Below the pieces are notes generated by a model, which had not been told where the DNA came from, made no database searches, and saw nothing but the letters and a program-made list of their open reading frames with translations. Made by a program: the position numbers and the translations under genes. DNA of 64,000 nt from Actinacidiphila cocklensis. Its GTDB lineage: Bacteria; Actinomycetota; Actinomycetes; Streptomycetales; Streptomycetaceae. The DNA is taken from positions 62,001 to 126,000 of the forward strand of contig NZ_CAJSLV010000055.1 in NCBI RefSeq assembly GCF_907177275.1, written 5' to 3'. Below are positions 8,060 to 16,679 of the stretch, in pieces (position 1 is the stretch's first letter; the number at the start of each line of letters is the position of its first letter).

Positions 8060-11000
8060 TCAGCTCACCGACCAGTTCTGGTTGGCGCCGCCGTTGCAGG
8101 TCCAGACGTCCAGCTGGGTGCCGTTGGCGGTGTTCGAGCCGGGCACGTCGAGGCACTTGTTCGCCGCGGCGTTGACCAGCGTCTGGCCGCTCACCGTCCA
8201 CTTCTGGGCGTTGGTGCCGTTGCAGTCCCACAGCTGCACCAGGGAGCCGTCCGCGGTGCCGCTGTTGGCGTCGTCCAGGCACTTGCCGAGGGCGGTGACG
8301 GTGCCGTCGGTGCCGACCGTCCACTGCTGGGCGCCGCTGCCGTTGCAGTCGTAGAGCTGCACGTGGGTGCCGTTGGCGGTGCCGGAGTTGGCGATGTCCA
8401 CGCACTTGCCGGCCAGGCCGGTGATGGCGTGCGCACCGGCGCCGCTGGACTGGCCGTAGACCTCCAGTTCGTAGATCCGGGCGGCGGTGTCGCCGCCGGT
8501 GTTGGTGGGTGCGGAGATGGCCAGCCGGACGTAGCGGGCCTGCCGCGGGGTGATGGTGTGGTAGGTGCGGCTGGAGCGGCTGCCGCTGACGGACACCGCC
8601 GAGGACCAGGTGCTGTTGTCGGTGCTGGTCTGGATCTGGAAGGCACCGGTGTTCCAGCTGGTGTTCTCGCCGCCCAGGCCCGCGTGCTTGACCACGAAGG
8701 ACCCCACGGTCTGCGCCGAGCCGAGGTCGACGGTCAGGGTCGGGTTCGTCGCGTTCGAGCACCACTTGCTGTTGTTCTTCAGCGAGCCGTCGACCGCCTT
8801 GTCACCGGACTCCGCGGTCGCGCACGCCGCCGAGGTGGTGGTCGCCTTGCCCTTCGCCAGGTTGGTGCCCAGGCTCGGCGCGGTCGGCACCGGGGTGGCA
8901 CCGTCCTGGAAGGACGGCGGTACGTCGCCGGCGCCGGTGCCCCAGCTGGTGCTCGGGGAGCCGCCCATGGTGTAGTCCAGGGTGCCGCCGCCGGCGATGT
9001 CCGGGTAGCGCAGGAAGTTGTGGCTGGTGGCGGTGCCGTTGACCTTCAGGCCCTGCACGTAGCCGCCGCTGCCCGCGGAGTTGATGGTGATGTTGCCGCC
9101 CGGGCGCTGCAGCAGCACCGAGGGGAACTGCGGGCCGTTGACGGCGAGCGTGTCGGCGCCCGGCGTCGCCGGGTACATCCCCAGCGCCGCCCACACGTAC
9201 CACGCCGAGGTCGCGCCGAGGTCGTCGTTGCCCGGCAGGCCGCCGGCTCCGGTGGTGAACGACTCGGTCATCACCTTGCGCACCGCGTCAGCGGTGCCCG
9301 CGGGGTCGCGGGCGAAGTTGTACGCCCACGGCACACCGTGCTCCGGCTCGTTGCCGATGTAGTAGTACGGCAGGCTCTGGCCCGCGTTGACCTGCGTGAA
9401 GTGGTGGTCCAGGCGCTGCTGCGCGGTGGCCGGGCCGCCCATGTAGTTGATCAGGTCGGCGAAGTCGTACGGCACCATCCAGGTGTACTGCGCCGCGTTG
9501 CCCTCGGTGAAGTTGCTCTGGCTCGCCGGGTCCAGCGGCCACGACCAGCTGCCGTCGGAGTTGCGCGGCTGCACGTAGCCCGACTCGGTGCTGTAGGTGT
9601 TGCGCCACCACTGGGCGCGGGTCATGTGCGTGTCGTAGCTGGTGGTGTTGCCCAGCGCCTTGGCGAACTGCGCGACGGCGAAGTCGGACGCGCTGTACTC
9701 CAGCGAGTCGGACGGCTCGCTCAGGAAGTGCTGGCTGGTGTACGGCCCCTGGTTGCCGCGGATCGGCGAGCCCTGCGCGGTACCGCCGTTGGAGGCCTTC
9801 TCCATCAGCGACAGCGCGGCGGCGGTGTCGAAGTCCCGCACGCCGAAGGCGTACATGCTGCTGACGATGATCGGCCCGGGGTCGCCGGTCATCACGAAGT
9901 CCTCGTTGGTCTGCTGCGACCACTTGGGCAGCAGGCCGCCCTGCTGGCCGTCCAGCACCATGGACTTGGCGATGTCGGCCGCCTCGGTCGGTGCGATCAG
10001 CGCGACCAGCGCCGCCCACGAGCGGTAGATGTCCCAGCCGGAGTAGTTCTGGTAGACCGGCCGGGTCGAGTTGTGCACCGCGCCGTCGAAGCCGCGGTAG
10101 TCACCGTTGGCGTCGCTGGAGATGTTCGGGCTCTGGAAGACGTGGTAGAGCGCCGTGTAGAACTTCTTCAGGTCCGCGGTCGCGCCGCCGGTGACCTGCG
10201 CGCGGTTGAGGATCGAGTTCCAGGACGTGTCGGCCGCGGTGCGGGTGGCGTTGAAGTCCCAGCCGTTGTTCTCCGAGGTCAGGTTGGCCTGCGCGCCCGC
10301 GATGCTGACGTAGCTCAGACCGATCTTGGTCTGCACCGTCTGGTTGCCCGTGGTGTCGAAGGTGACGTAGGCCCCGGTGTTGGTGCCCGAGGTGCTCGTC
10401 GAACCCGAGGAGACCGTACCGCCGCTCCAGGTGCCGAAACCGGAGGGGGCGCGGTCGAAGCGGATGTCGAAGTAGATCTGGTACGTCTTCGAGGAGCCGC
10501 AGAAGCCGCCGGCTGTGACGCTGCCGGTCACCTCGGACCCGCTGATCTTGACGTTCCCGCTGCGGTTGCCGGTCGCGCTGCGCCCGGTGTTGATCAGCAG
10601 GCCCGCGCTGGTGGTCGAGGGGTAGGTCAGCCGGGCCATGCCGGTGCGGGTGGTGGCGGTCAGCTCGACGCCGGTGCCGTACTTGTCCAGCCGGTTCTTG
10701 TAGTAGCCGGGTGCGGCCGACTCGTTGGACTTGGTGTACGCCGAAGCGTAGCTCGTCCAGTTGCTGCCGGGGGAGGTGCCGACCGCGCCGGTGATCGGCA
10801 TCAGCGGCAGGTCCTCGTTGTTCGGACAGCCCGCACCGTCGAAGTGGGTGAGGCTGAAGTCCTCGATCGAGCCGTCGGAGTAGCGGTAGCCGGACGGCGA
10901 GGCGGTCGGCGTGTCAGGGCTGAACTGCACCCCGCCGAAGGGCGCCACGGCCCCCGGGTAGGTGCTGCCGCCGGCGCCGCCGCCCACCGGGTTGGGGGCG

Positions 11001-11158
11001 TTGCTGTCGTCGGAGCCGACGAAGGTGTCGACGTACTGCGTGAGGTTGGCCGTGGCGGCGTGCGCGGGGGCCGAGGTGAGGCCGCCGACGCCGAGGGCGG
11101 CCAGTAACAGGGCGCTGACAGCGCCCGCGGTTCTGCTGCGGAGCACGGGAGGGAGCAC
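8060..11158 (-). CDS. Secreted GH92 alpha-1,2-mannosidase with F5/8-type and ricin-type lectin modules
   Basis: A 1032-residue exported enzyme. A GTG with AAGGTGG upstream was chosen, giving a signal peptide ending APAHA. The GH92 catalytic part runs from YVDTFVGSDD to about residue 735, with GGSTYPGAVAPFG, FSLTHFDGAGCP, GNEPEHGVPWAYNF and GNDDLGATSAWYVWAALGMYP. Then come a discoidin-like module (NLAKGKATTTSAAC to IYELEVYG) and a C-terminal ricin-B trefoil with three repeats carrying KCVD/KCLD and QWTV-type motifs. GH92 enzymes are calcium-dependent exo-alpha-mannosidases acting on mannoproteins such as fungal N-glycans. It is divergent from a sugar ABC operon under the same operator type. 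Confidence 0.95.
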   Translation of the reverse strand: MLPPVLRSRTAGAVSALLLAALGVGGLTSAPAHAATANLTQYVDTFVGSDDSNAPNPVGGGAGGSTYPGAVAPFGGVQFSPDTPTASPSGYRYSDGSIEDFSLTHFDGAGCPNNEDLPLMPITGAVGTSPGSNWTSYASAYTKSNESAAPGYYKNRLDKYGTGVELTATTRTGMARLTYPSTTSAGLLINTGRSATGNRSGNVKISGSEVTGSVTAGGFCGSSKTYQIYFDIRFDRAPSGFGTWSGGTVSSGSTSTSGTNTGAYVTFDTTGNQTVQTKIGLSYVSIAGAQANLTSENNGWDFNATRTAADTSWNSILNRAQVTGGATADLKKFYTALYHVFQSPNISSDANGDYRGFDGAVHNSTRPVYQNYSGWDIYRSWAALVALIAPTEAADIAKSMVLDGQQGGLLPKWSQQTNEDFVMTGDPGPIIVSSMYAFGVRDFDTAAALSLMEKASNGGTAQGSPIRGNQGPYTSQHFLSEPSDSLEYSASDFAVAQFAKALGNTTSYDTHMTRAQWWRNTYSTESGYVQPRNSDGSWSWPLDPASQSNFTEGNAAQYTWMVPYDFADLINYMGGPATAQQRLDHHFTQVNAGQSLPYYYIGNEPEHGVPWAYNFARDPAGTADAVRKVMTESFTTGAGGLPGNDDLGATSAWYVWAALGMYPATPGADTLAVNGPQFPSVLLQRPGGNITINSAGSGGYVQGLKVNGTATSHNFLRYPDIAGGGTLDYTMGGSPSTSWGTGAGDVPPSFQDGATPVPTAPSLGTNLAKGKATTTSAACATAESGDKAVDGSLKNNSKWCSNATNPTLTVDLGSAQTVGSFVVKHAGLGGENTSWNTGAFQIQTSTDNSTWSSAVSVSGSRSSRTYHTITPRQARYVRLAISAPTNTGGDTAARIYELEVYGQSSGAGAHAITGLAGKCVDIANSGTANGTHVQLYDCNGSGAQQWTVGTDGTVTALGKCLDDANSGTADGSLVQLWDCNGTNAQKWTVSGQTLVNAAANKCLDVPGSNTANGTQLDVWTCNGGANQNWSVS

Positions 11159-11256
11159 GGATGACCACCTTCTCGCGGAGGCGGCAGGCCATGAGATGAC
11201 GCACGGCGAGCGGCCTCGGGGCACGGGGGGGATGCTCGAACTGAATGCGAACAGCG

Positions 11257-11312
11257 CATGTGAACGTTACCAAGCGAATCAGCATCTTGATGTGTACCTG
11301 AGGTGATGTCAA
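11257..11312 (-). promoter_or_regulatory. Promoter and LacI-type operator of the GH92 gene
   Basis: On the minus strand a TTGACA (11307-11312) and a weak CAAGAT (11284-11289) are 17 bases apart. Just downstream at 11257-11274 is an imperfect palindrome with centre AACGTT. Thirteen of its bases (GAACGTTACCAAG) recur exactly in the divergent ABC promoter. Placement beside the -10 suggests repression. Confidence 0.65.
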
Positions 11313-11386
11313 GGGTGCGCGCGACCCGCTGAATTCCGCTTGATTCCCGCTCCCCGGGCGATGCCTGGCTGGCGATGCGCGACGTA

Positions 11387-11442
11387 TTGACACGCCGTCA
11401 GGACGCCAGCACAATCCCGGAACGCTTGCGAACGTTACCAAG
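11387..11442 (+). promoter_or_regulatory. Promoter and LacI-type operator of the sugar ABC operon
   Basis: TTGACA (11387-11392), 17 bases, CACAAT (11410-11415), then CTTGCGAACGTTACCAAG (11425-11442). The operator is palindromic in its outer CTTG/CAAG and inner AACGTT and covers the expected transcription start. The LacI gene 14553-15560 closing the operon is the likely binder. Confidence 0.7.
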
Positions 11443-11475
11443 GCACCGCGTTACCACGACGCTGGGAGACAGCCG

Positions 11476-12324
11476 ATGGCACAACCACTCCTGGAAGCCC
11501 GAGGCCTGACCAAGCGGTTCGGTCACGTCAGGGCGCTCCAGGACGCCGACTTCACCGCCTACCCGGGCGAGGTCGTCGCCCTGATCGGCGACAACGGCGC
11601 CGGCAAGAGCAGCCTCGTCAAGACCCTGTCAGGCACCATCCGACCCGACGGCGGCCAGATCCTCGTCGACGGCAGCCCCGTCGACCTGTCGAGCCCGCTC
11701 GACGCCAGGCGGTACGGCATCGAGACCGTCTACCAGGACCTCGCCCTCGCCCCCGACCTCGACGCCGCCGCCAACCTGCATCTGGGCCGGGAGCTGTACC
11801 GCGGCGGACTGCTCGGCCGGCTGGGGGTCCTCGACCACGCCGCCATGCGCCGCTCGGCCGTCACCGCCTTCGCCGAACTGGGCGTCGACCTGCAGGACGT
11901 CGGCGCCCCGGTCGCCACCCTGTCCGGCGGCCAGCGCCAGTCCGTCGCCGTCGCCCGGGCGGTGGCCTTCGCCAACCGCATCATCTTCATGGACGAGCCC
12001 ACCGCGGCCCTCGGCGTGGTCCAGCGCGGCCGGGTGCTCGACACCGTCAGGCGGGTCCGCGACCGCGGCATCTGCGTCGTCCTGATCAGCCACAACATGC
12101 CCGAAGTGCTGTCCGTCGCCGACCGGGTCGAAGTCCTGCGGCTCGGCCGCAGGGTCGCCCGCTTCACCGCCGCCGACACCACCGTCGAGGAACTGGTCGG
12201 CGCGATGACCGGCGCCCTGGACGCAGAAGCCGCCGAAGCCGAGGCCCGAGCAGAGGCCGCCCGGAGCGCACCGGCCGGCCCAGGACCGGGCGCCGACGCC
12301 CCACGAAAGGACGGCGCGCAATGA
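11476..12324 (+). CDS. Sugar ABC transporter ATP-binding protein (single-domain, FrcA-like)
   Basis: 282 residues with Walker A GDNGAGKSS near residue 38, signature LSGGQRQSVAVARA, Walker B IIFMDEPTAAL and switch His in VLISHNM. Unlike RbsA/XylA it has only one nucleotide-binding domain, as in FrcA-type systems for fructose, mannose or ribose, so it should work as a homodimer. The C-terminus is an Ala/Glu-rich tail. It is first in the operon and its stop overlaps the permease start by 4 bases (ATGA). Confidence 0.93.
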   Translation: MAQPLLEARGLTKRFGHVRALQDADFTAYPGEVVALIGDNGAGKSSLVKTLSGTIRPDGGQILVDGSPVDLSSPLDARRYGIETVYQDLALAPDLDAAANLHLGRELYRGGLLGRLGVLDHAAMRRSAVTAFAELGVDLQDVGAPVATLSGGQRQSVAVARAVAFANRIIFMDEPTAALGVVQRGRVLDTVRRVRDRGICVVLISHNMPEVLSVADRVEVLRLGRRVARFTAADTTVEELVGAMTGALDAEAAEAEARAEAARSAPAGPGPGADAPRKDGAQ

Positions 12325-13367
12325 CCGCCCAGGCCCCCGCCCCCGTCAAGGACCGGCAGGAGACCACCCGCAGGCCCCCCGTACCCTCCTGGCTGCGGCG
12401 GCTGGCCGCCGCCAACGAGGCCTGGACCTTCGGCGTGCTCGCGCTGCTCGTCGCCTTCTTCACCGCCGCCCGCCCCAGCACCTTCCTGACCCGCTACGAC
12501 ATCACCCAGATCGCCACCAACGCGGCCATCTACCTGGTGCTCGGCGTCGGCATGACCTACGTGATCATCGTCGCGGGCATCGACCTGTCAGTCGGCTCCG
12601 TGCTGGTGCTGTCCGCCGTCCTTTCCGCCGAGTACACCATCCACCACGGCGGAGCGAAGTCCGGCTGGGGCACCATCGCGGTCAGCACCCTCATCGCCCT
12701 GGCCACCGGCCTGCTGTGGGGTGCGCTCCAGGGGTGGCTCGTCGCCAAGGCCAGGGTCCCCCCGCTGATCGTCACCCTCGGCGGCTTCGGCGCCGCACTC
12801 GGCGCCGCCCAGATCATCACCGGCGGCCAGGACCCCGCGGGCGCGGTGTCCGGCAAGCTCCAGCGCAGCATCGGCTTCGGCAAGCTCTTCGGCCAGATCC
12901 CCTGGCTGGTCGTCATCGCCTTCGGCGCCACCCTGGTCTTCGGCCTGGTCCTCGCCTTCACCCGGTTCGGCCGCTACACCTACGCCATCGGCTCCAACCC
13001 GGAGGCCGCCCGCCGCGTCGGCATCAACGTCGACGCCCACCTGGTCAAGGTCTACGCGCTGGTCGGCCTGCTGTCGGGGCTCGGCAGCGTGATGTGGCTG
13101 GCCTACTTCGGCACCACCTCCATCGCCGGCCACTCCACCGACAACCTCAAGGTCATCACCGCCGTCGTGCTCGGCGGCGCCAGCCTCTTCGGCGGGCGCG
13201 GATCCGTACTCGGCACGGTCATCGGCGTCTTCATCCCCGCGGTGCTCAGCACCGGCCTGATCATCATGGGCGTCCAGCAGTACTGGCAGGACGTCGCCAT
13301 CGGCGTCGTCCTGGTCGCCGCTGTCTACCTCGACCAGTTCCGCCGACGCGGCAGGGACCACGGCTGA
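12321..13367 (+). CDS. Sugar ABC transporter permease (RbsC/FrcC family)
   Basis: 348 residues with about ten membrane segments. The family signature is seen in GVGMTYVIIVAGIDLSVGSV near residue 75 and the EAA-like loop in RYTYAIGSNPEAARRVGINV. It forms the inner-membrane channel with the ATPase upstream (4-base overlap), and the binding protein follows 47 bases downstream. The carbohydrate-uptake-2 subfamily imports monosaccharides. Next to a mannosidase, mannose is the natural guess, but this is inference. Confidence 0.93.
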   Translation: MTAQAPAPVKDRQETTRRPPVPSWLRRLAAANEAWTFGVLALLVAFFTAARPSTFLTRYDITQIATNAAIYLVLGVGMTYVIIVAGIDLSVGSVLVLSAVLSAEYTIHHGGAKSGWGTIAVSTLIALATGLLWGALQGWLVAKARVPPLIVTLGGFGAALGAAQIITGGQDPAGAVSGKLQRSIGFGKLFGQIPWLVVIAFGATLVFGLVLAFTRFGRYTYAIGSNPEAARRVGINVDAHLVKVYALVGLLSGLGSVMWLAYFGTTSIAGHSTDNLKVITAVVLGGASLFGGRGSVLGTVIGVFIPAVLSTGLIIMGVQQYWQDVAIGVVLVAAVYLDQFRRRGRDHG

Positions 13368-13414
13368 CCCTCACCGCGCCCACCCACGTGCCCTCCACGG
13401 AAAGGCTCTCCGCC

Positions 13415-14407
13415 ATGCGCCCGACCAACCCGACCGGAAGATCGACGGCCTTCGCCGGATTCTGCGCGGTCCTCGCACTGACCGCCGCGACCACCGCCGG
13501 CTGCGGCGGCGACTCCGGCGGCTCGGGGTCGAAGTCCCTCGACCTGATCACCGGCGTGAAAAGCGACCCCTTCTACATCACCATGACCTGCGCGGCCCAG
13601 CAGGAGGCCAAGAAGCGCGGCGTCAAACTCACCGTCAACGGCTCCGCCCAGTGGGACGTCGCCGTGCAGCGCCCGATCATCGACTCGGTCGCCGCCACCC
13701 ACCCCGGCGGCCTGCTGATCTCCCCGGTCGACACCGCGGCCCTGACCCCCTCGCTCCAGCAGATCCAGAACGCCGGCACCAAGGTCGTGCTGGTCGACAC
13801 CGAGGTCAGCGACGCCTCCATCGGCGTGTCCCGGATATCGTCGGACAACGAGGCCGGCGGCAGGACCGCGGCGAAGTCCCTGGCCCAGCTCATGGGTGAC
13901 AAGGGGTCGGCGATCGTCATCAGCGTCAAGCCGGGCGTGTCCACCACCGACGCGCGCATCAAGGGCTTCAACGAGGAGATGAAGGCCAACCACCCCGGCA
14001 TCACCCTGCTCCCGGTGCTCTACGACAATGACCTGCCGGCCACCGCCGCCTCGCAGATCCAGTCCACCCTGGCCGCGCACCCCGACCTCGGCGGGGTCTT
14101 CGCCGGCAACACCAACACCGCCCAGGGCATCTCCACCGGCCTGCAGGCCGCGGGCAAGCAGGGCAAGGTCAAGGTCGCCGCCTTCGACGCGGAACCCGAC
14201 GAGATCACCGCGCTCACCAACGGCACCCTCGACGTCCTGGTCGCCCAGGACCCCGGCGCCATCGGCCGGCAGGGCGTCGACCAGGCGCTCGCGGCGATCG
14301 ACAAGAAGAAGGTCACGGCGCACATCGGCACCGACATGGTGGCCATCACCAAGGCCAACATGGACCAACCCGACATCAAGAAGTTTTTCTACCAAGCCGC
14401 CTGCTGA
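13415..14407 (+). CDS. Sugar-binding lipoprotein of the ABC transporter (periplasmic-binding-protein-like)
   Basis: 330 residues from ATG (MRPTNPTGRSTAFAGF) with GGAAAGG upstream. A longer in-frame extension is not used because it overlaps the permease in another frame. The signal peptide ends at a lipobox-like TAGC. The mature part starts after a Gly/Ser linker and has the type-1 sugar-binding fold with PVDTAALTPSLQQIQNAG, SDNEAGGRTAAKSLAQL, GVFAGNTNTAQGI and VAFDAEPDEITAL. It delivers the ligand to the permease encoded just upstream. Confidence 0.93.
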   Translation: MRPTNPTGRSTAFAGFCAVLALTAATTAGCGGDSGGSGSKSLDLITGVKSDPFYITMTCAAQQEAKKRGVKLTVNGSAQWDVAVQRPIIDSVAATHPGGLLISPVDTAALTPSLQQIQNAGTKVVLVDTEVSDASIGVSRISSDNEAGGRTAAKSLAQLMGDKGSAIVISVKPGVSTTDARIKGFNEEMKANHPGITLLPVLYDNDLPATAASQIQSTLAAHPDLGGVFAGNTNTAQGISTGLQAAGKQGKVKVAAFDAEPDEITALTNGTLDVLVAQDPGAIGRQGVDQALAAIDKKKVTAHIGTDMVAITKANMDQPDIKKFFYQAAC

Positions 14408-14461
14408 TCGGGGGGAGCCCGGTCACGCGCCCGGAGCCCGCCTGCCATCATCGACGCACGA

Positions 14462-14514
14462 GCCGGCCGGCCGCCGGCCACCAGCCGTCCGCCGGTCACC
14501 GGCGGCCGGCCGGC
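14462..14514. terminator. 16-bp-stem hairpin between the ABC operon and its LacI gene
   Basis: GCCGGCCGGCCGCCGG (14462-14477) pairs perfectly with 14499-14514 around a 21-base loop. It could end the transporter transcript or reduce read-through into the regulator gene 39 bases downstream. Confidence 0.55.
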
Positions 14515-14552
14515 CGTCGGCCCGTACGGCCGGCACAGCGACGAGGAGGCCC

Positions 14553-15560
14553 GTGAAACGCCCGACGATGAAGGACGTGGCCCGCGCAGCCGGGGTCAGT
14601 CCCATGACGGTCTCCCGGGTCGTCGCGGGCGAAGCGGGCGTCGCCCCCGAGACCGCCGCCCGGGTCGGCCAGGCGGTGCGCAAGCTCGGCTACCAGCGCA
14701 ACGACAACGCGCGCAGCCTGCGCCAGAAGAACCTCGGGACCTCCACCATCGGCCTGGTCGTGGACGACCTGGCCAACCCCTTCTACGCCCTGATGGCCCG
14801 TTCGGTCGAGGACGAGGCCCACCGCCGCGGCCACGTCGTCCTGGTCGGCAGCACCAACGACGAACCGCAGCGCGAACGCGAGGTGATCGCCGCCTTCACC
14901 GCCCGCCAGGTCGACGGCCTGATCATCGTCCCCACCATCGGCAGCCATGCCTTCCTCAAACGCCAGATGGCCGGCGGCACCCAGGTGGTCTGCGTCGACC
15001 GCCCCGCCAGGGGCCTGGCCGTCGACACCGTCACCGTGGACAACCGCGCCGCCGCCATGCGGGCCGTCACCCACCTGCTCGGCCACGGCCACACCCGCAT
15101 CGCCTACCTCGGCGACCGCTTCGACATCTGGACCCAGGCGGAGCGCTACGCCGGCTACCTCGACGCGCTCGCCGCCCACGGCATCCCCGAGGACCCGGCC
15201 CTGGTACGGCACGAGTTGCGCTCGCACCCGCAGGCCCGCGACGCGCTCGCGGTGCTGCGCACCCTGCCCGAGCCGCCGACCGCGCTGTTCACCAGCAACG
15301 ACCTGATCACCCTCGGCGTGCTGGACGGCCTGGACCACCCGGCGCCGCTCGCGCTCGTCGGCTTCGACGACCTCCCGCTCGGCGAGCGCCTCACCCCGCC
15401 GCTGACCGTGGTCAGCCAGGACCCGGTCGCGCTCGGCGGCACCGCCGCCAACCTGCTCTTCTCCCGGATCGCCGGCGACCGGTCGGCGCCGCGCTCCGTG
15501 GTGCTGCTGACGCGGTTCGTGGTCCGCGGCTCGGGCGAGTTCCGGACGGCCGCCGGCTGA
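14553..15560 (+). CDS. LacI-family regulator of the mannosidase / sugar ABC locus
   Basis: 335 residues from a GTG with GAGGAGG 5 bases upstream. The N-terminal helix-turn-helix reads MKDVARAAGVSPMTVSRVV, with hinge RSLRQKNLGTSTIGLV. The effector domain has DDLANPFYALMARSVEDEA, DGLIIVPTIGSHAF and LVGFDDLPLGERLTPPLTVV. It stands behind the ABC genes. The two AACGTT-centred palindromes before the transporter and the GH92 gene are its probable operators, with the imported sugar relieving repression. This pairing is inferred from location and shared sites. Confidence 0.93.
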   Translation: MKRPTMKDVARAAGVSPMTVSRVVAGEAGVAPETAARVGQAVRKLGYQRNDNARSLRQKNLGTSTIGLVVDDLANPFYALMARSVEDEAHRRGHVVLVGSTNDEPQREREVIAAFTARQVDGLIIVPTIGSHAFLKRQMAGGTQVVCVDRPARGLAVDTVTVDNRAAAMRAVTHLLGHGHTRIAYLGDRFDIWTQAERYAGYLDALAAHGIPEDPALVRHELRSHPQARDALAVLRTLPEPPTALFTSNDLITLGVLDGLDHPAPLALVGFDDLPLGERLTPPLTVVSQDPVALGGTAANLLFSRIAGDRSAPRSVVLLTRFVVRGSGEFRTAAG

Positions 15561-15592
15561 GCGGACGGCCGGCCCGGCACCGGGGAACCGGG

Positions 15593-16429
15593 TCAGTCCG
15601 GAATCCAGTTGAAGGTGTCCGGGTCGGGGCCGGTGCGCTCGTCGCGGTTGAGCCCGGTGATCGCGGCCACGTCCTCCGGGGTCAGCTCGAAGTCGAAGAG
15701 CCGGAAGTTCTCCTCGACCCGGGCGGGCGTCACCGACTTGGGGAAGACGATGTCGCCGCGCTGCAGGTGCCAGCGCAGGGTGACCTGCGCGGGAGAGCGC
15801 TCCACCCGCTCGGCGATCGCGGTGATCACCGGGTCGTCCAGCACCTTGCCCTGCGCGATGGGCGACCACGCCTCGGTCGCGATGCCGTGGTCGGTGCCGA
15901 AGGCGCGGACCTCGTCCTGCGTCAGGTACGGGTGCACCTCGATCTGGTTGACCGCGGGGACGGTCGCGGTCTCCCGCAGCAGCCGCTCCAGGTGCGACGG
16001 CTGGAAGTTGGACACCCCGATCGCCCTGACCCGGCCGGAGCGGTGCATCTCCTCCATCGCCTTCCAGGTCTCGACGTAGTCCCCGACGGCGGGCAGCGGC
16101 CAGTGCACCAGGAAGAGGTCGACGTACTCCAGGTCCAGGTCGTCCAGGGTGCGGGCGAAGGCGGCGAGCGCGTCGCCGTAGGCGTGGTAGCCGTTGTTGA
16201 GCTTGCTGGTGACGAAGACCTCGCCGCGCGGCAGCCCCGAGTCCCTGACGGCCTGGCCGACCTCCTTCTCGTTGCCGTACATCTGCGCGGTGTCGATGTG
16301 CCGGTAGCCGGTGTCCAGCGCGGCGCGCACCGCCTCGCGGGTGTCCTGCGGCTCGATCTGGAAGGTCCCGAAGCCGAGTTGGGGGATCGAGATGCCGTTG
16401 TTGAGCGTCAGACTGGGGATCTGGGTCAT
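15593..16429 (-). CDS. Aldo/keto reductase (2,5-diketo-gluconate-reductase-like)
   Basis: 278 residues starting MTQIPSLTLNNG. The catalytic tetrad region is visible in GYRHIDTAQMYGNEKEVG (Asp, Tyr), FVTSKLNNG (Lys) and LFLVHWPLP (His). NADPH contacts are near IAERVERSPAQVTLRWHLQ and FPKSVTPARVEENF. Such enzymes reduce aldehydes, keto sugars or small ketones in the cytosol. A longer upstream frame lacks a good ribosome site. It is divergent from the LacI gene at 16680 with a perfect palindrome between, so that regulator probably controls it. It is convergent with the preceding LacI gene. Confidence 0.93.
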   Translation of the reverse strand: MTQIPSLTLNNGISIPQLGFGTFQIEPQDTREAVRAALDTGYRHIDTAQMYGNEKEVGQAVRDSGLPRGEVFVTSKLNNGYHAYGDALAAFARTLDDLDLEYVDLFLVHWPLPAVGDYVETWKAMEEMHRSGRVRAIGVSNFQPSHLERLLRETATVPAVNQIEVHPYLTQDEVRAFGTDHGIATEAWSPIAQGKVLDDPVITAIAERVERSPAQVTLRWHLQRGDIVFPKSVTPARVEENFRLFDFELTPEDVAAITGLNRDERTGPDPDTFNWIPD

Positions 16430-16605
16430 GGGTGTGTTCCCTTGCTCTCCTTGGCTGTGTCCCTGCCGCACTGCCGCGGCCGCCCTCATCGCCGCCCCCT
16501 CACCCACCGTAGCGGCGGCCCGCTGGATCGTCCTGCCGGACCGGGCGCCGGAAACCGGGCGGTGCTCGGCCCGGGCGGTGGCGCGGGGGTCGTCGGATGT
16601 CTCCG

Positions 16606-16617
16606 GAGAGCGCTCTC
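16606..16617. promoter_or_regulatory. LacI-type operator in the AKR / lacI divergent region
   Basis: GAGAGCGCTCTC is a perfect 12-bp palindrome with the central CG typical of LacI-family sites. It lies 63 bases before the TTG start of the LacI gene and about 180 bases before the AKR gene. Confidence 0.6.
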
Positions 16618-16679
16618 ACGGAGTGTGCGGAACCGATACGCTGTGGCCTGCCCGGCCGTCGCGCCAAGGAGACATCCCG

